From Pseudochrobactrum kiredjianiae (GTDB lineage Bacteria > Pseudomonadota > Alphaproteobacteria > Rhizobiales > Rhizobiaceae), in assembly GCF_030362795.1 (NCBI RefSeq), contig NZ_JAUCBM010000015.1, forward strand, positions 1 through 64,000: 64,000 nt of DNA. The letters run 5' to 3'. The notes below the pieces were generated by a model. That model was not told the origin of the DNA, did no database searches, and saw only the letters and a list, made by a program, of their open reading frames with translations. Positions 45,804 to 53,910 of this stretch are shown here, piece by piece (within the stretch, counting starts at the first letter, position 1; each line of letters starts with the position of its first letter). The translations under genes were made by a program, and so were the position numbers.

Positions 45804-47579
45804 ATGACTTCGGTAAAACGCGATTGCACTGAGCGGCATTTTATCAGCCATGACCGGCAGGAAATCTTTTTTCGTCACTGGCCTGCTTTGAGTGAAAAGC
45901 CCGAAGGCGCTATCATTCTGCTGCATCGCGGGCACGAACATAGCGGCCGTGTAGCGCATATTGTTGATGAGCTGGGGCTGGATAATTACAGCTTTTACGC
46001 ATGGGACGCTCGCGGTCATGGTCTCACCCAAGGGCAGCGCGGTTATTCGCCATCCTTTGCCACAACTGTACGCGATCTGGATTGCTTTGCCCGTCATATT
46101 ACCGAGACAGACGGTTTCGCTTTACAGGATATGGCGCTGATTGCACAAAGTGTGGGCGCGGTTATCGGTGCCACATGGGTGCATGATTATGCACCGCCGA
46201 TCCGCGCCATGGTACTGGCTGCACCGGCTTTTGACGTTAAACTCTATGTACCGCTGGCCAAAGAAGGCATCTGGCTCTGGCAGAAGCTCAAAGGCACATT
46301 CTTCGTCAACTCCTATGTCAAAGCCCGTTTTCTGACCCATGACAAAGAGCGGATTGAATCCTTTGAAAATGACCCGCTGATTACCCGCCCGATTGCTTCC
46401 AATATTCTGCTGGAACTCTATGAGAATGCTGTACGCATTGTCCGCGATGCCCGTGCAATCACCACACCGACACAGGTGCTGATTTCCGGTCGTGACTGGG
46501 TGGTGCGCGATACACCGCAACACCGTTTTTACGAAAATCTCGCAGGCCCTGTTAAAGAGCGTCATGTGCTCAAGGGCTTCTATCACGACACATTAGGCGA
46601 GCGTGACCGTGCCTTGGTTTTTGCAAAAATCCGGCCTTTCATTGAGCAGCAATTTGCCAAAGCACCGCAACAAAGCGCGCTGCTCAATGCCCATATTCAG
46701 GGCTATACCCGTGATGAGGCAGACCGTCTGGCTACCCCTCTGTCCATTACCAGTCCGCGCGGCTTCTATTGGGGTATGACCCGTGCTTCTATCCGTATCG
46801 GCGCGCTGTTCTCGGAAGGGTTGAAAACCGGCATCCGCACCGGTTTCGATTCCGGCTCCACTCTTGATTATGTCTACCGTAATGAGGTGAAGGGCTTAGG
46901 CCCCGGTGGCCGCTATACTGACAAGACCTTCCTCAACGCCATTGGCTGGCGCGGCATCCGCCAACGTAAACTTCATCTGGAAGAACTGATCCGGCAGGCT
47001 GTTACCCGTTTGCAGGATGACGGCAAACCGGCACGCATTCTCGACATTGCTGCCGGTCACGGACGCTATGTGCTGGATGCACTCACCACCAAAGATGATG
47101 AAATTGCCTCAGTGCGCTTGCAGGATTATTCTCCGATCAATGTGCTGGCTGGTCGTCAGTTAATCGCAGAGCGTAATCTCACAGGTAAAGCCGAGTTCCA
47201 TGAAGGTGATGCTTTCGACGGACAGGCACTTGCGGCACTCGGCAAAGATACAGAAACAGCGCCCAATCTGGCAATTGTCTCCGGCCTGTATGAATTATTT
47301 GCCGATAATGATCAAATCGCAAAATCGCTGCAAGGACTGGCACAAGCCGTGCCGAGCGGTGGCTATCTGATCTACACTAATCAACCTTGGCATCCGCAGC
47401 TGGAAATGATCGCCCGTGCGCTCACGTCTCACCGTGGCGGACAGGCATGGGTGATGCGCCGCCGCACGCAAAATGAGATGGATCAGCTGGTCGAGGCCGC
47501 AGGTTTCCGCAAGATTGAACAGCGTATCGACCAGTGGGGCATTTTCACCGTGTCTCTGGCGCAACGTATTGAGCAATAA
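45804..47579 (+). CDS. Alpha/beta hydrolase fused to SAM methyltransferase, YnbC-like
   Basis: About 591 residues. Domain 1 (to about 285) is a monoacylglycerol-lipase-type hydrolase: LLHRGHEHSGR, WDARGHGLTQG, nucleophile AQSVGAV (Ser about 116), Asp in SGRDWVV and His in FYHDTLGE. Domain 2 (from about 330) has the class I methyltransferase loop ILDIAAGHGRYVLDA near 415. The same order and length are known in E. coli YnbC (585 aa). The start at 45804 has AGG close by; an ATG at 45789 lacks one. Probably a lysophospholipase-like activity combined with head-group or acyl methylation, at the inner membrane face. First of four genes on this strand. Confidence 0.85.
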   Translation: MTSVKRDCTERHFISHDRQEIFFRHWPALSEKPEGAIILLHRGHEHSGRVAHIVDELGLDNYSFYAWDARGHGLTQGQRGYSPSFATTVRDLDCFARHITETDGFALQDMALIAQSVGAVIGATWVHDYAPPIRAMVLAAPAFDVKLYVPLAKEGIWLWQKLKGTFFVNSYVKARFLTHDKERIESFENDPLITRPIASNILLELYENAVRIVRDARAITTPTQVLISGRDWVVRDTPQHRFYENLAGPVKERHVLKGFYHDTLGERDRALVFAKIRPFIEQQFAKAPQQSALLNAHIQGYTRDEADRLATPLSITSPRGFYWGMTRASIRIGALFSEGLKTGIRTGFDSGSTLDYVYRNEVKGLGPGGRYTDKTFLNAIGWRGIRQRKLHLEELIRQAVTRLQDDGKPARILDIAAGHGRYVLDALTTKDDEIASVRLQDYSPINVLAGRQLIAERNLTGKAEFHEGDAFDGQALAALGKDTETAPNLAIVSGLYELFADNDQIAKSLQGLAQAVPSGGYLIYTNQPWHPQLEMIARALTSHRGGQAWVMRRRTQNEMDQLVEAAGFRKIEQRIDQWGIFTVSLAQRIEQ

Positions 47580-48871
47580 TGCAGCTTCAGTCGCAAGTGC
47601 ATAAAACAGATCCGGCATTGATCCGGCGGGGCATATACTTGCTGCTGCTTCTCGCCCCGCTGTTTTATGCGACTTACGGACTGGCGAACTGGCTGGCATC
47701 GCAGCGCGTTGCAGTGCCGGAGATTGTCTTTGATTGGGAAAAGCAAATCCCGTTCTGGGGTTGGACTATCATCCCCTATTGGTCGCTCAATCTGTTTTAT
47801 GCTGTCGCAGTTTTGGCCGCTACCGGCAAACAAGCACAAGACCGGCTGGTCGGCCGCTATCTCACGGCGCAATGCATTGCCTTTGTCTGTTTCATCGCTT
47901 TTCCGCTGACCATCACATGGCAGAAGCCTGTAACAACCGGCCTTTCCGGCTGGTTATTCGCCATGCTCGGCAATTTCGACCAGCCATATAATCAGGCGCC
48001 TTCCCTGCATATCGCCTTGACAATTATCATCTGGGATCATCTGCGCGGCAGAATGCCAGTGTTTTGGCGCATGATCTGGCATGGTTGGTGTTTGTTGATT
48101 GCTCTGTCCGTTCTCACCACATGGCAGCATCATTTCATTGATGTTCCGGCCGGTGCTTTGCTCGGATTGTTCGCTTTGTGGCTGTTTCCCCGTGAAGGTG
48201 TTGTCCCATGGCAGGATTATCGTATCACCCGCGACCGCAAAGCCTTGCAGCTTGCCGCTATTTACGGCGGCGCAGGTTTGCTGCTCTTTGCCCTCACATT
48301 GAACGGACAACATCCGACGATCCTGCTGCTGCTTTGGCCTGCCTTGGCTTTGCTGTTACTTGGTTTGGCCTATAGCGGTGGCGGTACAAAATTCTTTCAG
48401 AAACGCCGTGACGGTTCTGTGAGCCTTGCGTCTTTCTGGCTGTTCTTACCGCTACGTGTATTTTTCAGACTCAATCGTATCGTATGGACATGGCGCGAAC
48501 CGCCTGCGGTCAGGATCACTGAAGACCTCTATCTCGGACGTTTCCCGAAACACTCAGAAACACAGAACTATGCTTGCATCATTGATATGACGGCAGAATG
48601 TATTGCACCGTGCAACAGCAGAGCCCATTGGCAGGCTTTTCCTCTCATGGATCTCGCCAAGCCGGATTTTGCCACTCTACACGCTGCCACAAATGCCATT
48701 CATGATGCACCACGCCCGACATTGATCTGTTGCGCATTGGGCTATCAGCGCAGTGCCAATCTCATTGCCCGCTGGCTGGTTGAAAGCGGTCAAGTCACGG
48801 ATCGTCAAAAAGCGGAAGAACTGATCCGTCAAACCGGCAGACCGGTGCGCCTTTATGCAGACCATCAGTAA
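47579..48871 (+). CDS. PAP2-like membrane phosphatase fused to dual-specificity phosphatase, YnbD-like
   Basis: 430 residues, the same length as E. coli YnbD. The N-terminal two-thirds has about eight membrane segments with PAP2 motifs 2 and 3 (APSLHIA, His 144; HHFIDVPAG, His 185 and Asp 188), while motif 1 is weak. The C-terminal 120 residues are a dual-specificity phosphatase with the P-loop C-A-L-G-Y-Q-R-S (Cys 385, Arg 391) and the general acid in PLMDLAKPD. Both parts remove phosphate; the pair suggests a lipid phosphate substrate, for example a phosphatidyl-alcohol phosphate. The ATG overlaps the previous stop by one base. Confidence 0.87.
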   Translation: MQLQSQVHKTDPALIRRGIYLLLLLAPLFYATYGLANWLASQRVAVPEIVFDWEKQIPFWGWTIIPYWSLNLFYAVAVLAATGKQAQDRLVGRYLTAQCIAFVCFIAFPLTITWQKPVTTGLSGWLFAMLGNFDQPYNQAPSLHIALTIIIWDHLRGRMPVFWRMIWHGWCLLIALSVLTTWQHHFIDVPAGALLGLFALWLFPREGVVPWQDYRITRDRKALQLAAIYGGAGLLLFALTLNGQHPTILLLLWPALALLLLGLAYSGGGTKFFQKRRDGSVSLASFWLFLPLRVFFRLNRIVWTWREPPAVRITEDLYLGRFPKHSETQNYACIIDMTAECIAPCNSRAHWQAFPLMDLAKPDFATLHAATNAIHDAPRPTLICCALGYQRSANLIARWLVESGQVTDRQKAEELIRQTGRPVRLYADHQ

Positions 48872-48971
48872 AATACCGGATTGTCCCCAAACCAAGAAAT
48901 GATTGCGGAAACAGCTTTTATTCTGTTACTTGCAATAATTATTGGGTAGCAAATAAAAACGACAATCATTC

Positions 48972-49625
48972 ATGGCTGATCCGGACACACATTCACTATT
49001 ACAGATTTTCTCCGGTATGGTGCTGGCCTTTTTCTCCCGTGCCATTACCGGTGTCCGGCCGATTTGGAGCGGCACTGTCCCCTCACGTAAACAGCGTATT
49101 TATTTTGCCAATCACACCAGCCACGGCGATTTCATTCTGCTGTCCTCATCGCTGCCAATGGGCGAGCGGGCGCGAACCCGTGCCGTTGCCGGTGCGGATT
49201 ATTGGAACGGCAATCCTTTGCGCCGGTTTATTGCCACGCGGCTGCTCGGCACTGTGCTGGTGGAACGCAACTGGATCGAACGCAGTGAAGACCCGTTACT
49301 GGTGATGTTACGTGCAATCGACAGCGGCCAATCGCTGATCTTTTTCCCTGAAGGTACCCGCAACATGACGGAAGAACCGCTGCTGCGTTTTCGCGCCGGT
49401 CTTTATCATCTCGCCAAAGCGCGGCCGGATGTGGAGTTGGTGCCTTGCTGGATTGAGAATATGTCCCGTGTCTTACCAAAAGGTACATTTTTGCCGGTGC
49501 CATTATTATGCCGTGTGATTTTCGGCACCCCGCTGCAATTGCAACCGGACGAAGAGCGCAAGGCTTTTTTACACCGCGCTCAATCCGCATTGCTAACCCT
49601 CAGCCCGCAACCTCAGGGAGAATGA
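48972..49625 (+). CDS. Lysophospholipid acyltransferase family protein (PlsC-like)
   Basis: 217 residues. Catalytic HX4D motif NHTSHGDF (His 48, Asp 53), acceptor motif FFPEGTRN near 125, and a late Pro-rich motif (KGTFLPVPL). Such enzymes acylate lysophosphatidic acid or similar lysolipids to give phosphatidic acid. It lies 100 bp after the PAP2 fusion gene and one base before the CdsA-like gene, so it is probably part of the same lipid pathway. The ribosome site is weak. Confidence 0.9.
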   Translation: MADPDTHSLLQIFSGMVLAFFSRAITGVRPIWSGTVPSRKQRIYFANHTSHGDFILLSSSLPMGERARTRAVAGADYWNGNPLRRFIATRLLGTVLVERNWIERSEDPLLVMLRAIDSGQSLIFFPEGTRNMTEEPLLRFRAGLYHLAKARPDVELVPCWIENMSRVLPKGTFLPVPLLCRVIFGTPLQLQPDEERKAFLHRAQSALLTLSPQPQGE

Positions 49626-49626
49626 A

Positions 49627-50559
49627 GTGAGCGAAGAAACCAATCTTCTCCTGATCGGGCTTATCGCATTATTATCTGTGGCAAGTCTTGCAGCCGCATT
49701 GATCAGCTGGCGCAGTCCCAAACCACTTCCCTCCACACTCAGCAATATCAATGCGCGTATCCGTGCCTGGTGGATCATGATCGCCGCGATCACCATTGCT
49801 TTTCTGTTTGGTAAAGCCGGTGTGGTTATTCTGTTTGGTGTGGTCTCATTCGCAGCACTTCGGGAATATGTGACCCTCACCCATACGCATCGCAGCGATC
49901 ACTGGCTGCTGCTTGGTGCCTTTCTGATTGTCATTCCGGTGCAATATTATCTGGTCTGGGTGGAATGGTACGGGCTCTATTCCATTTTTATTCCCGTTTA
50001 TGTGTTTCTCGCCATGTCGGTGCTGACAGCGCTTTGGGGTAATACCAGCCGGTTTCTCGAGCGTATTTCCGAGCAGCAATGGGGCATCATGCTCTCGGTC
50101 TATTGCATCAGCCATGTGCCTGCGCTGGCCACATTGCATATTGAGGGTTTTGAAGGCCGACAAATGCTGCTGATCGCTTTTCTGATAGCTGTGGTGCAAG
50201 GCTGCGATGTGCTGCAATTCATCTTCGGAAAATTATTTGGCAAACACCGTATCTCACCTAAGGTCTCACCATCCAAAACATGGGAAGGTCTGATCGGTGG
50301 CGTGGCCAGCGCCTCTCTGCTCGGCGCAGCGCTGTCTTGGCTCACACCCTTCTCGCCGCTACAGGCAGGCGGTCTTGCAGCCATTGCCTGTATTATGGGC
50401 TTCTTCGGGGGTCTGGTCGCTTCCGCGATCAAGCGCGATCGTGGCGTTAAAGACTGGGGGCATATGATTGAAGGCCATGGCGGCATGATGGATCGTGCTG
50501 ACAGTCTGGTTTTTGCAGCACCGGTGTTCTTTCATCTGATCCGTTATTTCTGGACATAA
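49627..50559 (+). CDS. Phosphatidate cytidylyltransferase (CdsA/YnbB-like)
   Basis: 310 residues, about eight membrane segments. The CdsA signature is complete near residues 262-288: S-A-I-K-R-D-R-G-V-K-D-W-G then HGGMMDRAD, preceded by SPSKTWEG. The enzyme makes CDP-diacylglycerol from phosphatidic acid and CTP. It starts with GTG at 49627 behind GGGAG. As the housekeeping CdsA is normally next to frr and uppS, this is likely a second, dedicated copy supplying the YnbA-like transferase. Confidence 0.92.
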   Translation: MSEETNLLLIGLIALLSVASLAAALISWRSPKPLPSTLSNINARIRAWWIMIAAITIAFLFGKAGVVILFGVVSFAALREYVTLTHTHRSDHWLLLGAFLIVIPVQYYLVWVEWYGLYSIFIPVYVFLAMSVLTALWGNTSRFLERISEQQWGIMLSVYCISHVPALATLHIEGFEGRQMLLIAFLIAVVQGCDVLQFIFGKLFGKHRISPKVSPSKTWEGLIGGVASASLLGAALSWLTPFSPLQAGGLAAIACIMGFFGGLVASAIKRDRGVKDWGHMIEGHGGMMDRADSLVFAAPVFFHLIRYFWT

Positions 50560-50570
50560 CATTAAAAATC

Positions 50571-50608
50571 AGGGCATTTCCAATATTTAACGCTATTGGA
50601 AATGCCCT
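50571..50608. terminator. Intrinsic terminator or palindromic element
   Basis: Perfect 15-bp stem (50571-50585 with 50594-50608, agggcatttcc) with an 8-base loop between convergent genes. A weak T-tract follows on the plus strand. Confidence 0.75.
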
Positions 50609-50612
50609 CACT

Positions 50613-51437
50613 TTATTGCAAAACCGCTCCGCGAAATAAGTTCCAGGAAGCACGGCGCTCAGCCAGAAAGCGCCCCGGCGGTGTGCCGACAGCTTTACGG
50701 AACATTGTCACAAATGCACCTGCGCTTTCATAACCCAGATCAAATGCAACTGATTGAATAGACCGCCCCTGTGTGAGCAATTGCACACCGGTAATCACAT
50801 GCAGCTGTCTGCGCCAGCGCCCGACACTCATACCGGTCTCATGGCTGAACAAGCGGCTCAGGCTGCGTTCACTCATGCCGATACGATGCGCCCACACCTC
50901 CAGCGTTGCGTGGCTCGCAGGATCATCCAGCAACATATCCGTCAGTTTACGCAAACGATTATCCGCCGGTATCGGCAAGTGCAACTGTTCCAGTGGCGCA
51001 GCTACCAGCTCGTCCAGCAGCACACGGATCAGTCTGCCTTCAGCACCGTCTTCATCGTAATATTCATCAAAACCAGCAGCCTTCTCCAGCAGGCTTTGTA
51101 ACAAAGGCGAGACGGAAACACTGCAACAAACATCCGGCAAACCATTCATAATATCCGGCTCGACAAACAGGCCAAAACCACGCACTTCTCCGGTACTTCT
51201 GGCCTTATGCGGCAGAGCACCCGGTATCCAGACCGCACATTGCGGCGGCACAACCCAGACACCACTATCCGTTTCAACCGTCACCACGCCGCTGGCACTG
51301 AATAAAAGCTGCGCTTTACGATGGGAGTGACGCGGGAACTCCCAGCCATCCACTACCATCGACAATCCCATCACAACGACCGGACGATTAATCTGATCCG
51401 GTAATGCATAATCAGGAAAACTCGTTGTAAAAAACAT
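50613..51437 (-). CDS. AraC-family transcriptional regulator with cupin-like sensor domain
   Basis: 274 residues from the ATG at 51437, ten bases after the preceding gene's end; a longer reading to 51515 overlaps that gene. N-terminal cupin part (FPRHSHRKAQLLFSASG, VWVVPPQCAVWIPG) and C-terminal double helix-turn-helix (LEVWAHRIGMSERSLSRLF; QSVAFDLGYESAGAFVTMFRK, seen around GYESAGAFV). This is the AraC type with an N-terminal cupin that usually controls an adjacent transporter. The nearest transporter is the MFS gene upstream on the same strand. Confidence 0.9.
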   Translation of the reverse strand: MFFTTSFPDYALPDQINRPVVVMGLSMVVDGWEFPRHSHRKAQLLFSASGVVTVETDSGVWVVPPQCAVWIPGALPHKARSTGEVRGFGLFVEPDIMNGLPDVCCSVSVSPLLQSLLEKAAGFDEYYDEDGAEGRLIRVLLDELVAAPLEQLHLPIPADNRLRKLTDMLLDDPASHATLEVWAHRIGMSERSLSRLFSHETGMSVGRWRRQLHVITGVQLLTQGRSIQSVAFDLGYESAGAFVTMFRKAVGTPPGRFLAERRASWNLFRGAVLQ

Positions 51438-51447
51438 GAAACCACCG

Positions 51448-51843
51448 TTACTCTGATGACTGCTCCAGCAGCATATGTGCCTGCTGAACCGCCTCGTCAT
51501 TGCTCTGCATGACAATCATCGGATGCCCCCAGAACTTGCCGTAAATCACTGAGAAAGCTTTTGCAGCCAGCCGCTTTACCGAGCTTGGCTCCACATAATA
51601 CATCGCCTTCACATAATCGCGTAAATCGGCTTTGTGCTGCTTCATCCACAAAGAGACAACGCGACGGTCGGCAACGCTATCACCCGGATCCTTGTCGAAA
51701 TCCGCACCACCTGCGAGAAACACAAATGCTTGTTTGCGCTGCAAACATTGCTCAAAAATCTGCAATGTCTCTTCAATTGTCTGATTGCCTTCACCAGAAT
51801 AATCCATCCGCACCAGCGGAAAATCCTGAATATCAATCTGCAT
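51448..51843 (-). CDS. Conserved hypothetical protein, 131 residues
   Basis: Starts at ATG 51843 behind GAGG; an ATG 12 bases earlier has no ribosome site. The mixed alpha/beta pattern (MQIDIQDFPLVRMDY, QAFVFLAGGADF, VKAMYYVEPS, GHPMIVMQSNDEA) recalls STAS or SpoIIAA-like domains but I do not recognise a family. No membrane segment or signal. It precedes the AraC gene by ten bases, so the two are probably one transcript. Confidence 0.7.
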   Translation of the reverse strand: MQIDIQDFPLVRMDYSGEGNQTIEETLQIFEQCLQRKQAFVFLAGGADFDKDPGDSVADRRVVSLWMKQHKADLRDYVKAMYYVEPSSVKRLAAKAFSVIYGKFWGHPMIVMQSNDEAVQQAHMLLEQSSE

Positions 51844-52036
51844 ACTCTGCCTCATAAATTATACGCCTGTGATTGGCGCTAAAACATGAGTTATTTTGTA
51901 CAGTTTTAACATGCTGGCGTCATTCTGTCATGAGGCCATAGAATATTTCATTCCGGCCACATAAATGCGCCTGAAATACAAAACGTCGGTCTGCATCAAA
52001 CAGACCAGCGTTTAAAGATTTTCTATGAAAAGAAAA

Positions 52037-53701
52037 TCAGGTGATTTCAATATGCGGTTTCAATGGCATATCATCATGCAAGGGTACGGTCTGGCGCTCG
52101 ATCATGCGATGGACACGCGGCTTTTCCGGCCCTTTATGCAGTGACAGCAATTTCTCTGATACGGCAGCATCCGCATAGGTGCGGCGCTGATTATGGCGCA
52201 CATATTCCACCCATGTCGGCACATGATAGGTTTCTGTCCAGATATCGGGATTTTCCAGATCGCGCAGCAATGCCCATTGTTTTGCACCATCGCGGATGCG
52301 GATGCGCCGACGGGCAGCCATTGCTTCCAGAAAGGCATGCACATTCGGCTGCTCAATATGATAATCCACCATCACCATAATCGGGCCACTGCGCGGACGA
52401 ATGTCCAGACGCAGCTCCGGCTCGGCAAATGAGTTGAGCGGATCAAGATTGAGCTTGTCAAATTCCGGTAGCTTAAAGACCAGCCCGACCAGCGCACCGC
52501 CAACCAGCGTGAAAGCTGCAACACTCAGTGCTGTTTCAGGGCCATAGCCATCTGCCACGGTGCCCCATAGCCAGCTGCCAGCCGCCATGCCACCAAATGT
52601 AGCGGTCTGATAAAGTGCCAATGCGCGTCCCACCACCCAACGCGGCGTGGACAATTGCACGGTAACATTGAACAGCGACAAGGCCAGCACCCATGAAGCA
52701 CCGGCAGGCAACAGCAACAAGCAGCTTAAAATAACCGAGTGGCTATAGGACAGCAGATAAACACTGATACCAAAGGCAATAAATGCACCACGGACGATCG
52801 TTTCATTGGCAAATTTCTCGCGCAGCTCACCGGAAGTGAAAGCACCGGCAATCGCACCAAGGCCAAAAGCGCCAAGCATAATACCATAGGTCAGCGCAGT
52901 CCCCTGCACCAAATCACGGGCGACCAGCGGCAGCAGTGCCAGCACAACTATCGCCGACAGACCGAACAGGAAGCCGCGAAACATCACCTTAATCAGGTTT
53001 GGCGACATTGAAACATAGCGCAATCCGGCAGAAACGGCACGACCGAATGTCTCACGCGGTAGTGTAGATTTTACAACCTGCGGCTTCCAGCGCAGCAATG
53101 CAATAATCAGCGGAATATAGCTGACAGCATTGATAATAAACGCAAAAGCCGCACCGGCAACAGCCACGATAAAACCACCAATGGCGGGGCCGATACTGCG
53201 CATGGCATTGAAGCTCATGCTGTTGAGTGCCACCGCCCCCGGCAAATCGGAGCGCGGTACAATATCGCCCATCGAGGCTTGCCATGACGGGTTGTGCAGA
53301 GCGCCGCCACAACCGATCAGAAAGGTGAAGCTCAGCAACAGCCATGGTGTGAGCCAGCCCATATAGCCGAAAATCGCCAGCATCAGTGATACCAGCAGCA
53401 TCATGAACTGTGCAATCAGCATGATACGGCGGCGATCAAAATTATCGGCCAGCGCACCGGCAAACAGAGAAAAGAACATCACCGGCAAAGTGGTGGAAGC
53501 CTGCACCAGCGCCACCATATTGGAGGATTGCGCAATGGTGGTCATCATCCAGCCTGCGCCCACCGTCTGGATCAGCCCGCCCAAGTTAGATGCAAGCGTT
53601 GCGGTCCATAAAGAACGAAAAGCTTTATGTTTAAACGGGGCTAAAGGCGATACACTTTGCGACACCGCAGTATTTCCTATCCGAAGCAGAAGCTCCATCA
53701 T
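52037..53701 (-). CDS. MFS_3-type transporter (EntS-like) with C-terminal extension
   Basis: 554 residues. Twelve membrane segments in the first 410, with FRSLWTATLASNLGGLIQTVGAGWMM at the start, quoted around SNLGGLIQTVG, and ALADNFDRRRIML as the loop 2-3 motif. The last 130 residues are soluble (PIMVMVDYHIEQPNVHAFLE, then RRIRIRDGAKQWALLRD, WVEYVRHNQRR) and match the C-terminal domain common in this branch. EntS exports enterobactin; members of this branch are often mere predicted exporters. 209 bp downstream of a TonB-dependent receptor gene, suggesting a link to iron or heme, but a terminator separates them. Confidence 0.85.
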   Translation of the reverse strand: MMELLLRIGNTAVSQSVSPLAPFKHKAFRSLWTATLASNLGGLIQTVGAGWMMTTIAQSSNMVALVQASTTLPVMFFSLFAGALADNFDRRRIMLIAQFMMLLVSLMLAIFGYMGWLTPWLLLSFTFLIGCGGALHNPSWQASMGDIVPRSDLPGAVALNSMSFNAMRSIGPAIGGFIVAVAGAAFAFIINAVSYIPLIIALLRWKPQVVKSTLPRETFGRAVSAGLRYVSMSPNLIKVMFRGFLFGLSAIVVLALLPLVARDLVQGTALTYGIMLGAFGLGAIAGAFTSGELREKFANETIVRGAFIAFGISVYLLSYSHSVILSCLLLLPAGASWVLALSLFNVTVQLSTPRWVVGRALALYQTATFGGMAAGSWLWGTVADGYGPETALSVAAFTLVGGALVGLVFKLPEFDKLNLDPLNSFAEPELRLDIRPRSGPIMVMVDYHIEQPNVHAFLEAMAARRRIRIRDGAKQWALLRDLENPDIWTETYHVPTWVEYVRHNQRRTYADAAVSEKLLSLHKGPEKPRVHRMIERQTVPLHDDMPLKPHIEIT

Positions 53702-53849
53702 GCATGGTTCGGTATAACTTCATTGAAAAATTTAAACAGCCTGTAAAATCAATGTGCAAGCCGCAAACATCCCCTCACTGTCTAACATAGGCAACATTGA
53801 AAAAAGGCGTACTGGTTATTTTGACGCAACCGCAATTTTTTTCTTTGTA

Positions 53850-53884
53850 ATAATAAAAAACTGCCGGATTGCTCCGGCAGGTTT
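53850..53884 (-). terminator. Intrinsic terminator of the TonB-dependent receptor gene
   Basis: On the minus strand an 11-bp stem with core ctgccgga/tccggcag and loop gcaa, followed by a T6 run. Confidence 0.88.
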
Positions 53885-53910
53885 GAGCTTCAAACAGAGG
53901 TCAACAATCT

